DNA of 51,721 bases, from contig JAAWEK010000026.1 of the NCBI GenBank assembly GCA_022794265.1, forward strand, positions 1-51,721. Reading direction: 5' to 3'. Shown here piece by piece: positions 37,437-45,601 of this stretch. The position numbers and the translations under genes were made by a program. The DNA is from Lachnospiraceae bacterium. Lineage in GTDB: Bacteria > Bacillota > Clostridia > Lachnospirales > Lachnospiraceae. The notes under the pieces are model-generated. The model did not search any database, was not told the DNA's origin, and worked only from the letters and a program-made list of their open reading frames with translations. Each line of letters starts with the position of its first letter. Positions within the stretch are counted from its first letter, which is position 1.

Positions 37437-38165
37437 TTATTTTTGATTTCTTCTTCCGTGCTTAATAATCCAATTTTGCGTCTTGCTTTGCCCCATTTTT
37501 TCCCACTGTGAAATAATAAAATCTGCTTTTTCAGGAGCATCTTTATACAAGTCATTGAGATTATTTCCCACACTTTTTTGAACAAATTTTTCTGAGTCGT
37601 CCTTTAAGTTTGTAAGAATGGTTGTATATCTTTCAAATTCAGTTATTGCAACAAATAATTTTTGCGACCAGGGCAAGCGTATTCTAACTCCTTCACTCGC
37701 AAGTCGCCTAACATGAACATTTTTATCGGCTGTCCATTTTATTAACTCGTCCATTACTTCTTTAGGATGTGCCTGTAATAAGGGGCGGATGGCATACTCT
37801 CCAGTGAATCTTTTCGTTAGTTCTTTCAAAAATGAAAGCGAAAACACCCAATCTTCATTTCCATACCGTTCAACATATCTGCCAATAGGCCATAGCCACC
37901 ATCCAGAATTAAACATTCCTTCGGGCTGTTCTAATTCAGGCCCCAGCATATTAAAAAATGCTTGAACGTTTTTTGAATAGTCACCTGTCATGCTTTCTTG
38001 CATAGCATCCACAATGCAGTCAAACCTTGCAAATAGTTCTTTGTCATCCAATCTGCCAATTAAAGAATTACAAAAGTTCTTTTCGTTAAAGTCTGGCATC
38101 ACTAAGAGTATCCTTTGAGAAAGAGTAAAAATGTAATCATCGTTATAATGGTCTTTATGTTTCAT
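37437..38165 (-). CDS. DNA alkylation repair protein (AlkC/AlkD type)
   Basis: This 242-residue protein consists of HEAT-like helical repeats of the AlkC/AlkD glycosylase superfamily, which remove alkylated bases from DNA. Typical segments are WWLWPIGRYVERYG near residue 100, VRRLASEGVRIRLPW near residue 165, VQKSVGNNLNDLYKDAPE near residue 205 and the final WIIKHGRRNQK. The ATG at 38165 is chosen because GAGGAG lies 10 nt upstream on the minus strand; a longer frame to 38207 would run into the promoter. A palindromic operator fills the spacer of its promoter. No TetR gene lies next to it. Confidence 0.85.
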   Translation of the reverse strand: MKHKDHYNDDYIFTLSQRILLVMPDFNEKNFCNSLIGRLDDKELFARFDCIVDAMQESMTGDYSKNVQAFFNMLGPELEQPEGMFNSGWWLWPIGRYVERYGNEDWVFSLSFLKELTKRFTGEYAIRPLLQAHPKEVMDELIKWTADKNVHVRRLASEGVRIRLPWSQKLFVAITEFERYTTILTNLKDDSEKFVQKSVGNNLNDLYKDAPEKADFIISQWEKMGQSKTQNWIIKHGRRNQK

Positions 38166-38197
38166 GTTCGTTTGCTCCTCAATATAATAATGTAAAC

Positions 38198-38227
38198 ATT
38201 GTAACATACATACAGTCTGTATGTTAA
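38198..38227 (-). promoter_or_regulatory. Promoter with palindromic operator of the alkylation repair gene
   Basis: On the minus strand TTAACA (38222-38227) and TACAAT (38198-38203) are 18 nt apart. The spacer is occupied by the 8-1-8 palindrome ACATACAG-T-CTGTATGT (38208-38224 on the plus strand), so a repressor or MerR-like activator probably binds here. Confidence 0.65.
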
Positions 38228-38518
38228 TCTGTTTTTGATATTTTTATTGAATTATAGGAAAGTACAATCCCGGCAAGCAAGGCAAGTTTATAACACTTGA
38301 GATATTCCCGCAGCGAAAATACTTGTTGGGGTTCCCCAAAACCTGATGGCGCTATGGCGCAGCATTTGAAGTGTGTCAGATGCCGGAAGGGAAGGGCACA
38401 GAGGTTTCAGCCCGGAAACTGGCAAAAGATTTTCAGGAAAAGATAGAGGAAAAATATCCATGGATGCAGCACTTAATAATATGGAGATATAGTTGAAAAT
38501 TTTTATCAATAACATCAC
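38228..38518. other. Gene-poor stretch with a short coding remnant
   Basis: This stretch holds no complete gene. A plus-strand frame at 38350-38496 (48 codons) reads MPEGKGTEVSARKLAKDFQE followed by KIEEKYPWMQHL, which is protein-like. It has a stop just upstream, at 38344-38346, and no ribosome site. I take it as the C-terminal remnant of a lost gene of unknown family. No IS ends are visible. Confidence 0.35.
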
Positions 38519-38547
38519 TTGTATTATTTTTGATTATCGTGTATAAT
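38519..38547 (+). promoter_or_regulatory. Promoter of the DUF2325 gene
   Basis: TTGTAT (38519-38524) and TATAAT (38542-38547) are 17 nt apart. The -10 box overlaps the left arm of the long palindrome that follows. Confidence 0.6.
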
Positions 38548-38584
38548 ATCACATAGTTAGTCTTAACTAACTATGTGATATTAT
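38543..38584. promoter_or_regulatory. 19-bp perfect palindrome upstream of DUF2325
   Basis: The 19 bases 38543-38561 are perfectly inverted at 38566-38584 around the loop CTTA; the core is TAGTTAGT-CTTA-ACTAACTA. It covers the -10 box and the transcription start. As DNA it could be a large operator; as RNA it would give a stable hairpin at the 5' end. No T-run follows, so it is not a simple terminator. Confidence 0.7.
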
Positions 38585-38612
38585 TGAAATGATTCATGAA
38601 AGGAAAAAGTAA

Positions 38613-38897
38613 ATGAGTGTAGTTATTGTTGGAGGACATGACCGCATGGTATGTCAATATAAACAAATATGTAAACAATATAAATGCAAGGCTAAAGTAT
38701 TTACACAGATGTCAAGCAGTCTGAAAAAACAGATAGGAAATCCGGATTTGATTGTGGTATTTACGAATACGGTGTCGCATAAGATGGCAAATTGTGCGCT
38801 GGCTGAGGCGGAACGCAGCAATGCGGAGGTGGTGAGATGTCATACCAGCAGTGAAAATGCGTTGATAGAGATATTGAAAGAGAAATGTGTGGGGTAA
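38613..38897 (+). CDS. DUF2325-domain protein
   Basis: The 94-residue protein matches DUF2325 (PF10087), a small Rossmann-like fold. It starts with the typical SVVIVGGHDRM and has the characteristic IVVFTNTVSHKMANCALAEA. Two Cys (CQYKQIC) lie near the N-terminus. GAAAGGAA precedes the ATG. Its function is unknown; in other genomes such proteins lie near metal-related genes, here near feo and cop, which makes metal control of the palindromic operator an idea worth testing. Confidence 0.85.
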   Translation: MSVVIVGGHDRMVCQYKQICKQYKCKAKVFTQMSSSLKKQIGNPDLIVVFTNTVSHKMANCALAEAERSNAEVVRCHTSSENALIEILKEKCVG

Positions 38898-38998
38898 AAA
38901 GTTTTATTTAATATCTTGTAATTCTTCTTTTATTCCTGTATTATCTTATCATGTGTGTTGGCCGCAGGCCGTGGATTTACCGGAAGGAGAAAAATTAT

Positions 38999-39916
38999 AT
39001 GAAACTATATATGGCGCCCATGGAAGGGTATACCAATCATGTTTATAGGAACGTATATAGAAAATATTTTCAGGATTTTGATAAATATTTCACACCGTTC
39101 ATTGCCACGAATAAAAAAGCCTCTTTAAGCAGTAAGGAATTAAGGGATATCCGGCCGGAGGACAATCAGGGACTCAAGGTGATTCCCCAGCTTATGACCA
39201 ATAATCCGGAAGATTGTCTGGCAACCTGTAAGCGGATACAGTCCCTGGGGTATCAGGAGGTAAATATTAATATGGGATGTCCTTCCGGCACCGTGACCAA
39301 TAAGGGGAGAGGCGCCGGGATGTTATATGATACGGATAAACTGAAAGCATTTTTAGACGGGATTTTTGAGGCCGGGCCTTCTTTAAAAATTTCCGTTAAG
39401 ACCAGACTGGGACGTTATGAGGCTGAAGAATTTTATCCGATTCTGGAAATTTATAATGATTATCCGCTGGAAGAACTGATTATTCACCCACGTACCAGAG
39501 AAGATTATTATGGGAACCTTCCGAATCTGGAAATATTTGAAGAGGCCATGAAAATTAGCAGAAATCCGGTGTGTTATAACGGGAATATTTTTTCAAAACA
39601 GGATTTTGACAATCTTCTGGCGCGTTTTCCGGTATTGGACAAGGTCATGCTTGGCAGGGGCATCATCGGAAATCCGGGTCTGGCAGAAGAGATTATGAAT
39701 GGAACGGAAACAGACAGAAATAAAGTAAAGGATTTTCACAATGAACTGTTAGCAACTTACAGTAGCCTGCTTTCCGGTGACACTAATATATTGTATAAAA
39801 TGAAATCTTTCTGGGTGTATATGGGAGACTTTTACTGTGATGAAAAAACAGCAAAAAAGATTAAAAAAGTAAAACGTCTGGTGGAGTACAAGTCAATCGT
39901 AGAAGGAATCTGGTAA
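38999..39916 (+). CDS. dus: tRNA-dihydrouridine synthase
   Basis: This 305-residue flavoenzyme reduces uridines in tRNA D-loops to dihydrouridine. The TIM-barrel start YMAPMEGYTN, the active-site loop VNINMGCPSGTVTNKGRGAG with its catalytic Cys, the KTRLG segment, IIHPRTRE and VMLGRGIIGNPG are all typical Dus motifs. The ATG at 38999 has AAGGAG nine nt upstream; the longer frame to 38951 has no ribosome site. It is monocistronic. A hairpin (AAGAGCC 39932 with GGCTCTT 39955) follows without a T-run. Confidence 0.93.
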   Translation: MKLYMAPMEGYTNHVYRNVYRKYFQDFDKYFTPFIATNKKASLSSKELRDIRPEDNQGLKVIPQLMTNNPEDCLATCKRIQSLGYQEVNINMGCPSGTVTNKGRGAGMLYDTDKLKAFLDGIFEAGPSLKISVKTRLGRYEAEEFYPILEIYNDYPLEELIIHPRTREDYYGNLPNLEIFEEAMKISRNPVCYNGNIFSKQDFDNLLARFPVLDKVMLGRGIIGNPGLAEEIMNGTETDRNKVKDFHNELLATYSSLLSGDTNILYKMKSFWVYMGDFYCDEKTAKKIKKVKRLVEYKSIVEGIW

Positions 39917-39984
39917 CCGGATGATAATACCAAGAGCCAGGAGTTTTCGGTCCCGGCTCTTACAATTAGAATATAACATGAATA

Positions 39985-40443
39985 TTAGCACATATTGTTT
40001 ACAGATTTATATTTATAAATCATCTCTGCATGATTCTGTTCTTCTGTCTGGATATCATTAAATAATCTGCGGACTTCCGGCTCGGCAAACTGGAATAAAT
40101 CATTGTTATAAGCAGAAGAAACATACTTTTCAGTTGTGATGCAGTCGGTACATAAATACTGGTCATTATCCTTATCTTCCTGATTGAAAGAACCGAAATA
40201 GGTTGCCTTTGGATTATAGTTCATTCCTGCCTTGTCGTCGGTATTTACGCTTGGGCAGGTACCAGTAAGAAGCTGGGATAATGAATTATAGTGCTGCTGT
40301 TCACTTTCTTTTAAATTATTAAACAGATTTTTTAACTCCTGGTCTTTGGCCTGCTGTTCTGCATGTTCGTATTTCTGGATACAAAGTTTTTCCTGAGACT
40401 GTAAATCCTGTACAAGGGATTTCTGTTTTTCTGATAAAATCAT
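39985..40443 (-). CDS. Spore coat protein, coat-F/ferritin-like
   Basis: This 152-residue protein is a four-helix ferritin-like fold of the coat F family (PF07875). The segments LVQDLQSQEKLCIQKYEHA, LKESEQQHYNSLSQLL and EEQNHAEMIYKYKS, with E-x-x-H pairs, are typical. A Cys pair lies in LCTDCITTEKY. Coat F proteins are found in spore coats and their presence suggests the host forms endospores. It is convergent with dus. The ribosome site is weak. A sporulation sigma factor promoter is not obvious. Confidence 0.82.
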   Translation of the reverse strand: MILSEKQKSLVQDLQSQEKLCIQKYEHAEQQAKDQELKNLFNNLKESEQQHYNSLSQLLTGTCPSVNTDDKAGMNYNPKATYFGSFNQEDKDNDQYLCTDCITTEKYVSSAYNNDLFQFAEPEVRRLFNDIQTEEQNHAEMIYKYKSVNNMC

Positions 40444-40520
40444 TTCTGTTTCTGCACAAACGCAAATTAGAAATCGAAAGAAGATTTGCGCTGTACTTCT
40501 CCTATTAAAATTATTTTCTT

Positions 40521-40532
40521 TCGATATATCGA
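40521..40532. promoter_or_regulatory. Palindrome between divergent coat and synthase genes
   Basis: TCGATATATCGA is a perfect 12-nt palindrome in the 210-nt divergent region. A possible promoter for the rightward gene is TTGACT (40599-40604) with TAGAAT (40624-40629), 19 nt apart. No regulator is implied. Confidence 0.3.
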
Positions 40533-40653
40533 TGTTATTATTCCACTATTATAATTATTTATGTATATTTTACCTTTTTAATATTTTTAAACCAGCTATT
40601 GACTGAGAGTGGGGATTATGTGTTAGAATATGGAAATGGAGGATTATAAGAAT

Positions 40654-42258
40654 ATGAAAAAACAAACAATTTTATCAAATAAAATCTATCTCTATATGAC
40701 AGAGTTTTTTGCAGGTATGTCCGTTATGGCAGTAGAGCTGGGAGCCAGCAGGCTGCTTGCGCCGTATTTCAGTTCTTCCCAGATTGTCTGGACCATTATT
40801 ATCGGAACCATTATGATTGCAATGGCATTGGGAAATATTTATGGTGGCCGGACCGCAGATAAAAATCCAAATCCGGATAAATTATATGTAAGGATTATAA
40901 TTGCAGCCATATGGATAGCCGCCATTCCTGTGGTGGGAAAATATATTATACTTGGAATATCCGCATTGCTGGTATTTACCGTCAATAATAATTTATTAAT
41001 CTGGGCAGCTTTTTCTGCCTGTATGATTTTATTTGTATTCCCCTTATTTTTATTGGGAACCGTTACACCGTCTCTGGCAAAGTATACGGTAGACAGTCTG
41101 GAGGACAATGGAAAAACTGTGGGCAACCTTGGGGCATTTAATACAATCGGAAGCATTATCGGAACTTTTCTTCCAACCTTTGTAACTATTCCGGCAGTAG
41201 GTACGTCTGTTACATTTCTCATTTTTTCGGGGATTTTACTGCTATTAGGACTGGCATATTTTATCAATACAAAGGGAGAAAAGGTTTTCTGTATTATTTC
41301 AGCATTATTATTTGTCATATGCACTATCTTCGGTTCGTCCGGAAGTTTTGCTTTTTGGACAAAGGATTTGACTTACGAAGGAGAATCAATTTATAACTAT
41401 CTTCAGGTAAAGGAAGATAAAGATAGTGTGATTTTATCAACAAATGTACTTTTTGGTGTACAATCCATTCGGAAAAAGGATGACAGCTTAACGGGAATGT
41501 ACTATGATTATGCCCTGGCGGCGCCTTTTCTGGCAGGTGTGAACCGGAAAGAGAATTTAAATGTATTGATTCTCGGCATGGGAACGGGAACATTTGCATC
41601 TCAGTGTGAGCGGTATTTTGATACCCTTACAGTGGAAGGTGTGGAGATTGACCGGAAGATAACTGATTTGGCAGAGCAATATTTTGAACTTCCTGCAGAT
41701 GTGAAAGTAACTACCTATGACGGACGTGCTTATTTGGCGGCTGTGGATTTAAAATATGATGTGATAATGGTAGATGCCTATCAGGATATCACAATACCGT
41801 TTCAAATGTCTTCTGTGGAATTTTTTACTATGGTAAAAGAACATCTCACACCGGATGGGGTTATGGTGGTAAATATGAATATGCGAGGAAAAAAGGAAGG
41901 GAATATTAACCAATACCTTTCGGATACCATAGCCTCGGTTTTTGATCAGGTTTATACGGTAGATGTGGAAAACAGCTCTAACCGGGAATTATTTGCATTT
42001 GCAGATGAATCACAGATGGATATGTTCCGGAAGGATATTGCCGGGATTCAGGACAATGAACTCTATGCTTTGATGAAGCATGTATCTGGTCATATGAAAT
42101 TTTATAAAAAAGGGAATTACAGAATGACCGATGACAAGGCGCCGGTAGAACTTCTGGGAATGAAAGTCATTGATGAGATGATTCGGGAAGAGGTGAAGGA
42201 TTACAAGGAGATTTTTGAAAAAGAGGGATTGAAAGGCGTTTTAGAGCAGTTAAATTAA
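40654..42258 (+). CDS. Membrane-spermidine synthase-like fusion protein
   Basis: This 534-residue protein joins an N-terminal membrane domain (about residues 15-240, seven or more helices with VMAVELGASRLLAPYF) to a C-terminal spermidine synthase-like methyltransferase fold (about 270-500). In that fold the SAM-type loop is VLILGMGTGTFA and the catalytic segment is VIMVDAYQDITIPF. Spermidine synthases normally carry the D-x-x-x-D-E motif; here D-A-Y replaces it, so the substrate may not be putrescine. The start at 40654 is preferred: GGAGG lies 11 nt upstream, while an earlier ATG (40630) sits at the promoter. It is a single-gene unit. Confidence 0.82.
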   Translation: MKKQTILSNKIYLYMTEFFAGMSVMAVELGASRLLAPYFSSSQIVWTIIIGTIMIAMALGNIYGGRTADKNPNPDKLYVRIIIAAIWIAAIPVVGKYIILGISALLVFTVNNNLLIWAAFSACMILFVFPLFLLGTVTPSLAKYTVDSLEDNGKTVGNLGAFNTIGSIIGTFLPTFVTIPAVGTSVTFLIFSGILLLLGLAYFINTKGEKVFCIISALLFVICTIFGSSGSFAFWTKDLTYEGESIYNYLQVKEDKDSVILSTNVLFGVQSIRKKDDSLTGMYYDYALAAPFLAGVNRKENLNVLILGMGTGTFASQCERYFDTLTVEGVEIDRKITDLAEQYFELPADVKVTTYDGRAYLAAVDLKYDVIMVDAYQDITIPFQMSSVEFFTMVKEHLTPDGVMVVNMNMRGKKEGNINQYLSDTIASVFDQVYTVDVENSSNRELFAFADESQMDMFRKDIAGIQDNELYALMKHVSGHMKFYKKGNYRMTDDKAPVELLGMKVIDEMIREEVKDYKEIFEKEGLKGVLEQLN

Positions 42259-42419
42259 ATAATTTGCATCTGGGGGTTTTCTTTTTCTGTTTTATCAGAT
42301 ATAATATTCATAAAATATGGTATAAGAATGCATAGGCGATTTTGAAACTCATAGTCACAGGTCAGGAGTTTCGCAATTACCTAATAAAAATGCAATGTGA
42401 AAGGAGATTCAGTCAGTCA

Positions 42420-42650
42420 ATGTCAGAACACGGAAAAAAAATGATTGCCCCCATTATCATTACAGTACTGACTGTATTATACTACATAGGTATCATATCG
42501 GTGTTCATGGTGGTTAATGATATCAGTATGACGGCAAAATTTTTATTTTCGATCATTCCGCTGGCAGTGGTCAGCGTTTTGATATATGTTTTAATTAGTC
42601 GAATCGAAGAGATAAGGAGCGGAGAAGAAGATGATCTTAGTAAATACTGA
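42420..42650 (+). CDS. Small two-helix membrane protein
   Basis: A 76-residue protein has two hydrophobic helices (APIIITVLTVLYYIGIISVF, and FLFSIIPLAVVSVLIYVL) and an acidic C-terminus. The ATG at 42420 is chosen, with AAAGGAG 13 nt upstream; an earlier in-frame codon at 42342 has nothing before it. Its end overlaps the start of ybjQ by 20 nt, indicating translational coupling. No family is recognised; the coupling to YbjQ suggests a joint envelope function. Confidence 0.65.
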   Translation: MSEHGKKMIAPIIITVLTVLYYIGIISVFMVVNDISMTAKFLFSIIPLAVVSVLIYVLISRIEEIRSGEEDDLSKY

Positions 42651-42942
42651 TTACATTACAGGAAAAGAACTGGAAATGCTGGGACTGGTAAAAGGCAGCA
42701 CCATTCAGTCAAAAAATGTGGGACGGGATATTACCCAGAGTTTCAAAACACTGGTTGGCGGTGAATTAAAGGCATATAACGAAATGATGAATGATGCCAG
42801 GGCATTAGCCACTAAGCGTATGGTTGAAGAAGCAGAGAGACTTGGGGCGGATGGGGTTGTAAATATTCGTTACGCATCATCAGCTATTATGCAGGGAGCT
42901 GCAGAAGTTATTGCATATGGTACGGCAGTAAAGTTTAAATAA
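42631..42942 (+). CDS. YbjQ-family (DUF74) protein
   Basis: The 103-residue protein matches YbjQ/DUF74, a small heavy-metal-binding-like homo-oligomeric family. Marks are ILVNTDYITGKELEMLGLVK at the start, SKNVGRDITQSFKTLVGGEL in the middle and ADGVVNIRYASS. It overlaps the preceding small membrane gene by 20 nt, and GGAGAAG of that gene serves as ribosome site. A terminator follows. The function is poorly known. Confidence 0.9.
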   Translation: MILVNTDYITGKELEMLGLVKGSTIQSKNVGRDITQSFKTLVGGELKAYNEMMNDARALATKRMVEEAERLGADGVVNIRYASSAIMQGAAEVIAYGTAVKFK

Positions 42943-42963
42943 GATAATTTCAGAAATACAGAA

Positions 42964-42998
42964 ACGGATGGAGCGGCGCTGATTCCATCCGTTTTTTT
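42964..42998 (+). terminator. Terminator after ybjQ
   Basis: ACGGATGGA (42964-42972) pairs perfectly with TCCATCCGT (42984-42992) and is followed by TTTTTTCG. Confidence 0.9.
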
Positions 42999-43049
42999 CG
43001 TTTATTTTTCTGAATTTTTCTGGGAATATGATTTTAGAACAGTTTTCCA

Positions 43050-43078
43050 TTTACTTTATCATGATAGTATGTTAAAAT
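43050..43078 (+). promoter_or_regulatory. Promoter of the amino acid ABC operon
   Basis: TTTACT (43050-43055) and TAAAAT (43073-43078) are 17 nt apart, about 60 nt before the first binding-protein gene. Confidence 0.55.
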
Positions 43079-43146
43079 TTTTTTATCTTTGGGAGTTTAT
43101 GTGAATAAGGAAATAAGGCGGCAGAAAACAGAAAAAGGAGTTTATT

Positions 43147-44013
43147 ATGAAAAGAAATGTATTACAAAAACTGATTGCTCTGACTCTGATCTTTGTGTTC
43201 ATGTTCTGTCTGGGAGCATGCGGAAGCAAAGATTCGGATTCAGCATCTGCAACAAAAGCCACCAAGGAAGATGAATCAAAGAGCGGGAATGAAAGTACCG
43301 ATAAGGAAAAATTTGTTGTGGGCTTTGACGCAGCTTTTCCGCCGTATGGTTTTTTGGATGAAAACGGCGAATATGTGGGATTCGACCTGGATTTGGCGGA
43401 AGAAGTATGTAAAAGAAATAACTGGGAATTTGTGAAGCAGCCTTTGGATTGGAATTCCAAGGATATGGAACTGAATTCCGGTACAGTTTCCTGTCTGTGG
43501 AACGGATTTACCATGAGTGAAGACAGAATTGATAAATATACATGGTCTGAGCCTTATGTGGATAACAGCCAGGTAATCGTTGTACATAAAGATTCCGGTA
43601 TTCAGAAATTGGCTGACCTTGCAGGAAAAACAGTGGTAGTCCAGGAAGCATCTTCAGCGCTGGAAGCTTTACGGTCTGATGAGTGTAAGGACCTGCTGAA
43701 TTCTTTTGCAACTCTTGACCAGGTACCGGATTATAATCAGGCGTTTATGTATCTGGAATCCGGCGGTGCAGATGCCATTGCCATGGATATAGGCGTTGCC
43801 AATTTTCAGATTGCCAATAAAGGCGATGATTTTGTGATTTTGGAAGAAGCCGTTATCACGGAACAGTATGCTATAGGATTTAAGCTTGGCAATGAGGAAT
43901 TAAGGGATAAGGTCCAGAATACATTAAATGAAATGGTAGAGGACGGAACTTTTGATAAGATTGCGGAGAAATGGGATTTATCGGAAGAAGTCTGTCTGGG
44001 TAAGGATAAATAG
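43147..44013 (+). CDS. Polar amino acid ABC transporter, binding lipoprotein
   Basis: The 288-residue precursor is an extracytoplasmic solute-binding lipoprotein of family SBP_bac_3. A signal peptide ends in the lipobox LGAC (Cys at about 25), followed by a Ser/Lys-rich linker and the bilobed domain. FVVGFDAAFPPYGFLDENGE, GFDLDLAEEVCKR and ITEQYAIGFKLGNEELRD are typical. It binds an amino acid and delivers it to the permease encoded next. A stem-loop separates it from the permease gene, which should raise its dose over the membrane parts. The ligand is not evident. Confidence 0.9.
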   Translation: MKRNVLQKLIALTLIFVFMFCLGACGSKDSDSASATKATKEDESKSGNESTDKEKFVVGFDAAFPPYGFLDENGEYVGFDLDLAEEVCKRNNWEFVKQPLDWNSKDMELNSGTVSCLWNGFTMSEDRIDKYTWSEPYVDNSQVIVVHKDSGIQKLADLAGKTVVVQEASSALEALRSDECKDLLNSFATLDQVPDYNQAFMYLESGGADAIAMDIGVANFQIANKGDDFVILEEAVITEQYAIGFKLGNEELRDKVQNTLNEMVEDGTFDKIAEKWDLSEEVCLGKDK

Positions 44014-44037
44014 ACAGCAGTTTATGATATCAGAGGG

Positions 44038-44075
44038 ACTAAGAGGCTTGGCAATACGGCCTCTTAGTTGTTTTA
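44038..44075 (+). promoter_or_regulatory. Intercistronic stem-loop
   Basis: ACTAAGAGGC (44038-44047) pairs perfectly with GCCTCTTAGT (44059-44068), followed by TGTTTTATATTT. It is a leaky terminator or mRNA-stabilising hairpin between binding-protein and permease genes, a known way to produce binding protein in excess. Confidence 0.75.
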
Positions 44076-44123
44076 TATTTACTGGAATCCGGCAGCCGGA
44101 AAAAGAAAGGAACTGTACATATA

Positions 44124-44777
44124 ATGGAAGCATGGGATATTTTTCTTCAGATGAAGGACGGAATGACAGAGACGGTTAAAATTTTTTTTCTGACCCTTGT
44201 CTTAACTCTTCCGTTGGGTCTGCTCGTAGCGTTCGGACGAATGTCAAAAAACTTTATTATAAGAAACCTGACGAAGTTTTATATAGCAATTATGAGAGGT
44301 ACGCCGTTGATGCTGCAGCTTCTGGTAGTATATTTCGGACCGTTTTACCTTTTTCGGATACGGCTTACCACCGAATACCGTTTTTATGCAGTAATCATTG
44401 GATTTGTACTGAATTATGCGGCATATTTTGCAGAGATTTACCGCTCGGGAATTGAATCTATGCCAGTAGGGCAGTATGAAGCGGCAAAGGTACTGGGATA
44501 TAACCGGGTGCAGACGTTTATAAAGATTATATTACCTCAGGTGATTAAGCGGATTCTGCCTTCGGTGACAAATGAAATCATCACACTGGTAAAAGATACG
44601 TCACTGGCATTTTCCATCGCCTATGTGGAAATGTTTTCTCTGGCAAAACAGATTGCCGCCAGATCATCAACAATGGTTCCGTTTATAATAGCGGGTGTAT
44701 TTTATTTTGTATTTAACCTGCTGGTGGCGTTTGTGATGGGCAGAATTGAGAAGAAAATGGATTACTATACCATATAG
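44124..44777 (+). CDS. Polar amino acid ABC transporter, permease
   Basis: This 217-residue inner-membrane subunit belongs to the HisM/GlnP family. It has about five helices and the EAA loop that contacts the ATPase (GQYEAAKVLGYNRVQTFIKI). IAIMRGTPLMLQLLVVYF is typical. AAAGGAA precedes the ATG. It follows the binding-protein gene after the stem-loop and is 12 nt upstream of the ATPase gene. Confidence 0.92.
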   Translation: MEAWDIFLQMKDGMTETVKIFFLTLVLTLPLGLLVAFGRMSKNFIIRNLTKFYIAIMRGTPLMLQLLVVYFGPFYLFRIRLTTEYRFYAVIIGFVLNYAAYFAEIYRSGIESMPVGQYEAAKVLGYNRVQTFIKIILPQVIKRILPSVTNEIITLVKDTSLAFSIAYVEMFSLAKQIAARSSTMVPFIIAGVFYFVFNLLVAFVMGRIEKKMDYYTI

Positions 44778-44789
44778 GAGGACAGTGGA

Positions 44790-45551
44790 ATGAAGATATT
44801 GGAAATTAATAATGTAAGAAAAAGTTTTGACGACTTATGTGTTTTGAAGAATATTTCTATTTCCGTAAATGAGGGCGAAGTTATTTCAATCATCGGCCCT
44901 TCCGGTTCCGGCAAGTCCACCCTGCTCAGATGCGCTACCATGCTGGAGCGAATGGACGGAGGAGAATTGAGCTATATGGGAGAGGCTGCGGCATGGAACG
45001 ATGAATCCGGCAATTCGGTATATGCCAAGCGGAAGGATTTAAAACGGATTCGCGGTTATTTTGGTCTGGTGTTTCAGAATTTTAATTTATTTCCTCATTA
45101 TACGGTGTTAAAAAATCTGGCAGATGCGCCTATCCGTGTACAGAAGCGGAACAAGGAAGAAGTATATGCGGAATGTCGGGAATTACTGAAACGAATGGGA
45201 CTGGCAGACAGGGAGAATGCTTATCCATGCCAGCTTTCCGGCGGACAGCAGCAGAGAGTATCCATTGCCAGGGCGCTGGCCATGAATCCAAAAGTACTGT
45301 TTTTTGATGAGCCAACCTCAGCCCTGGACCCAGAGCTGACAGGAGAAATATTAAAGGTTATCAAAGAACTGGCATCGGAACATATGACAATGGTCATCGT
45401 TACCCATGAAATTGGTTTTGCCAGAGATGTATCCAACCGGGTGATTTTTATGGAAAAGGGTCTGATTGTGGAGGACGGAATGCCGGAAGAAGTAATCGGT
45501 AATCCGCAGAATGTAAGAACCAGAGAGTTTTTAAGCAATTTTTCGGCATAA
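44790..45551 (+). CDS. Polar amino acid ABC transporter, ATPase
   Basis: This 253-residue ATPase drives the transporter from the cytosolic side. Walker A is [11 protein letters not shown], the Q-loop is VFQNFNLFP, the signature is [15 protein letters not shown], Walker B is [14 protein letters not shown] and the switch His is in VTHEIGFA. It is of the GlnQ/HisP type. AGGAGG lies about 7 nt upstream. It is the last gene of the first transporter, 50 nt before the second one; no terminator lies between them, so both may be one transcript. Confidence 0.93.
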   Translation: MKILEINNVRKSFDDLCVLKNISISVNEGEVISIIGPSGSGKSTLLRCATMLERMDGGELSYMGEAAAWNDESGNSVYAKRKDLKRIRGYFGLVFQNFNLFPHYTVLKNLADAPIRVQKRNKEEVYAECRELLKRMGLADRENAYPCQLSGGQQQRVSIARALAMNPKVLFFDEPTSALDPELTGEILKVIKELASEHMTMVIVTHEIGFARDVSNRVIFMEKGLIVEDGMPEEVIGNPQNVRTREFLSNFSA

Positions 45552-45601
45552 CATAAATATAAATAATTGTCAGAAATACAAAATAGCATAAGGAGAAAAC
45601 A

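Noticed and set aside
39932-39961. Hairpin after dus
   Set aside because: AAGAGCC/GGCTCTT is a good stem, but no T-run follows, so it was not listed as a terminator.
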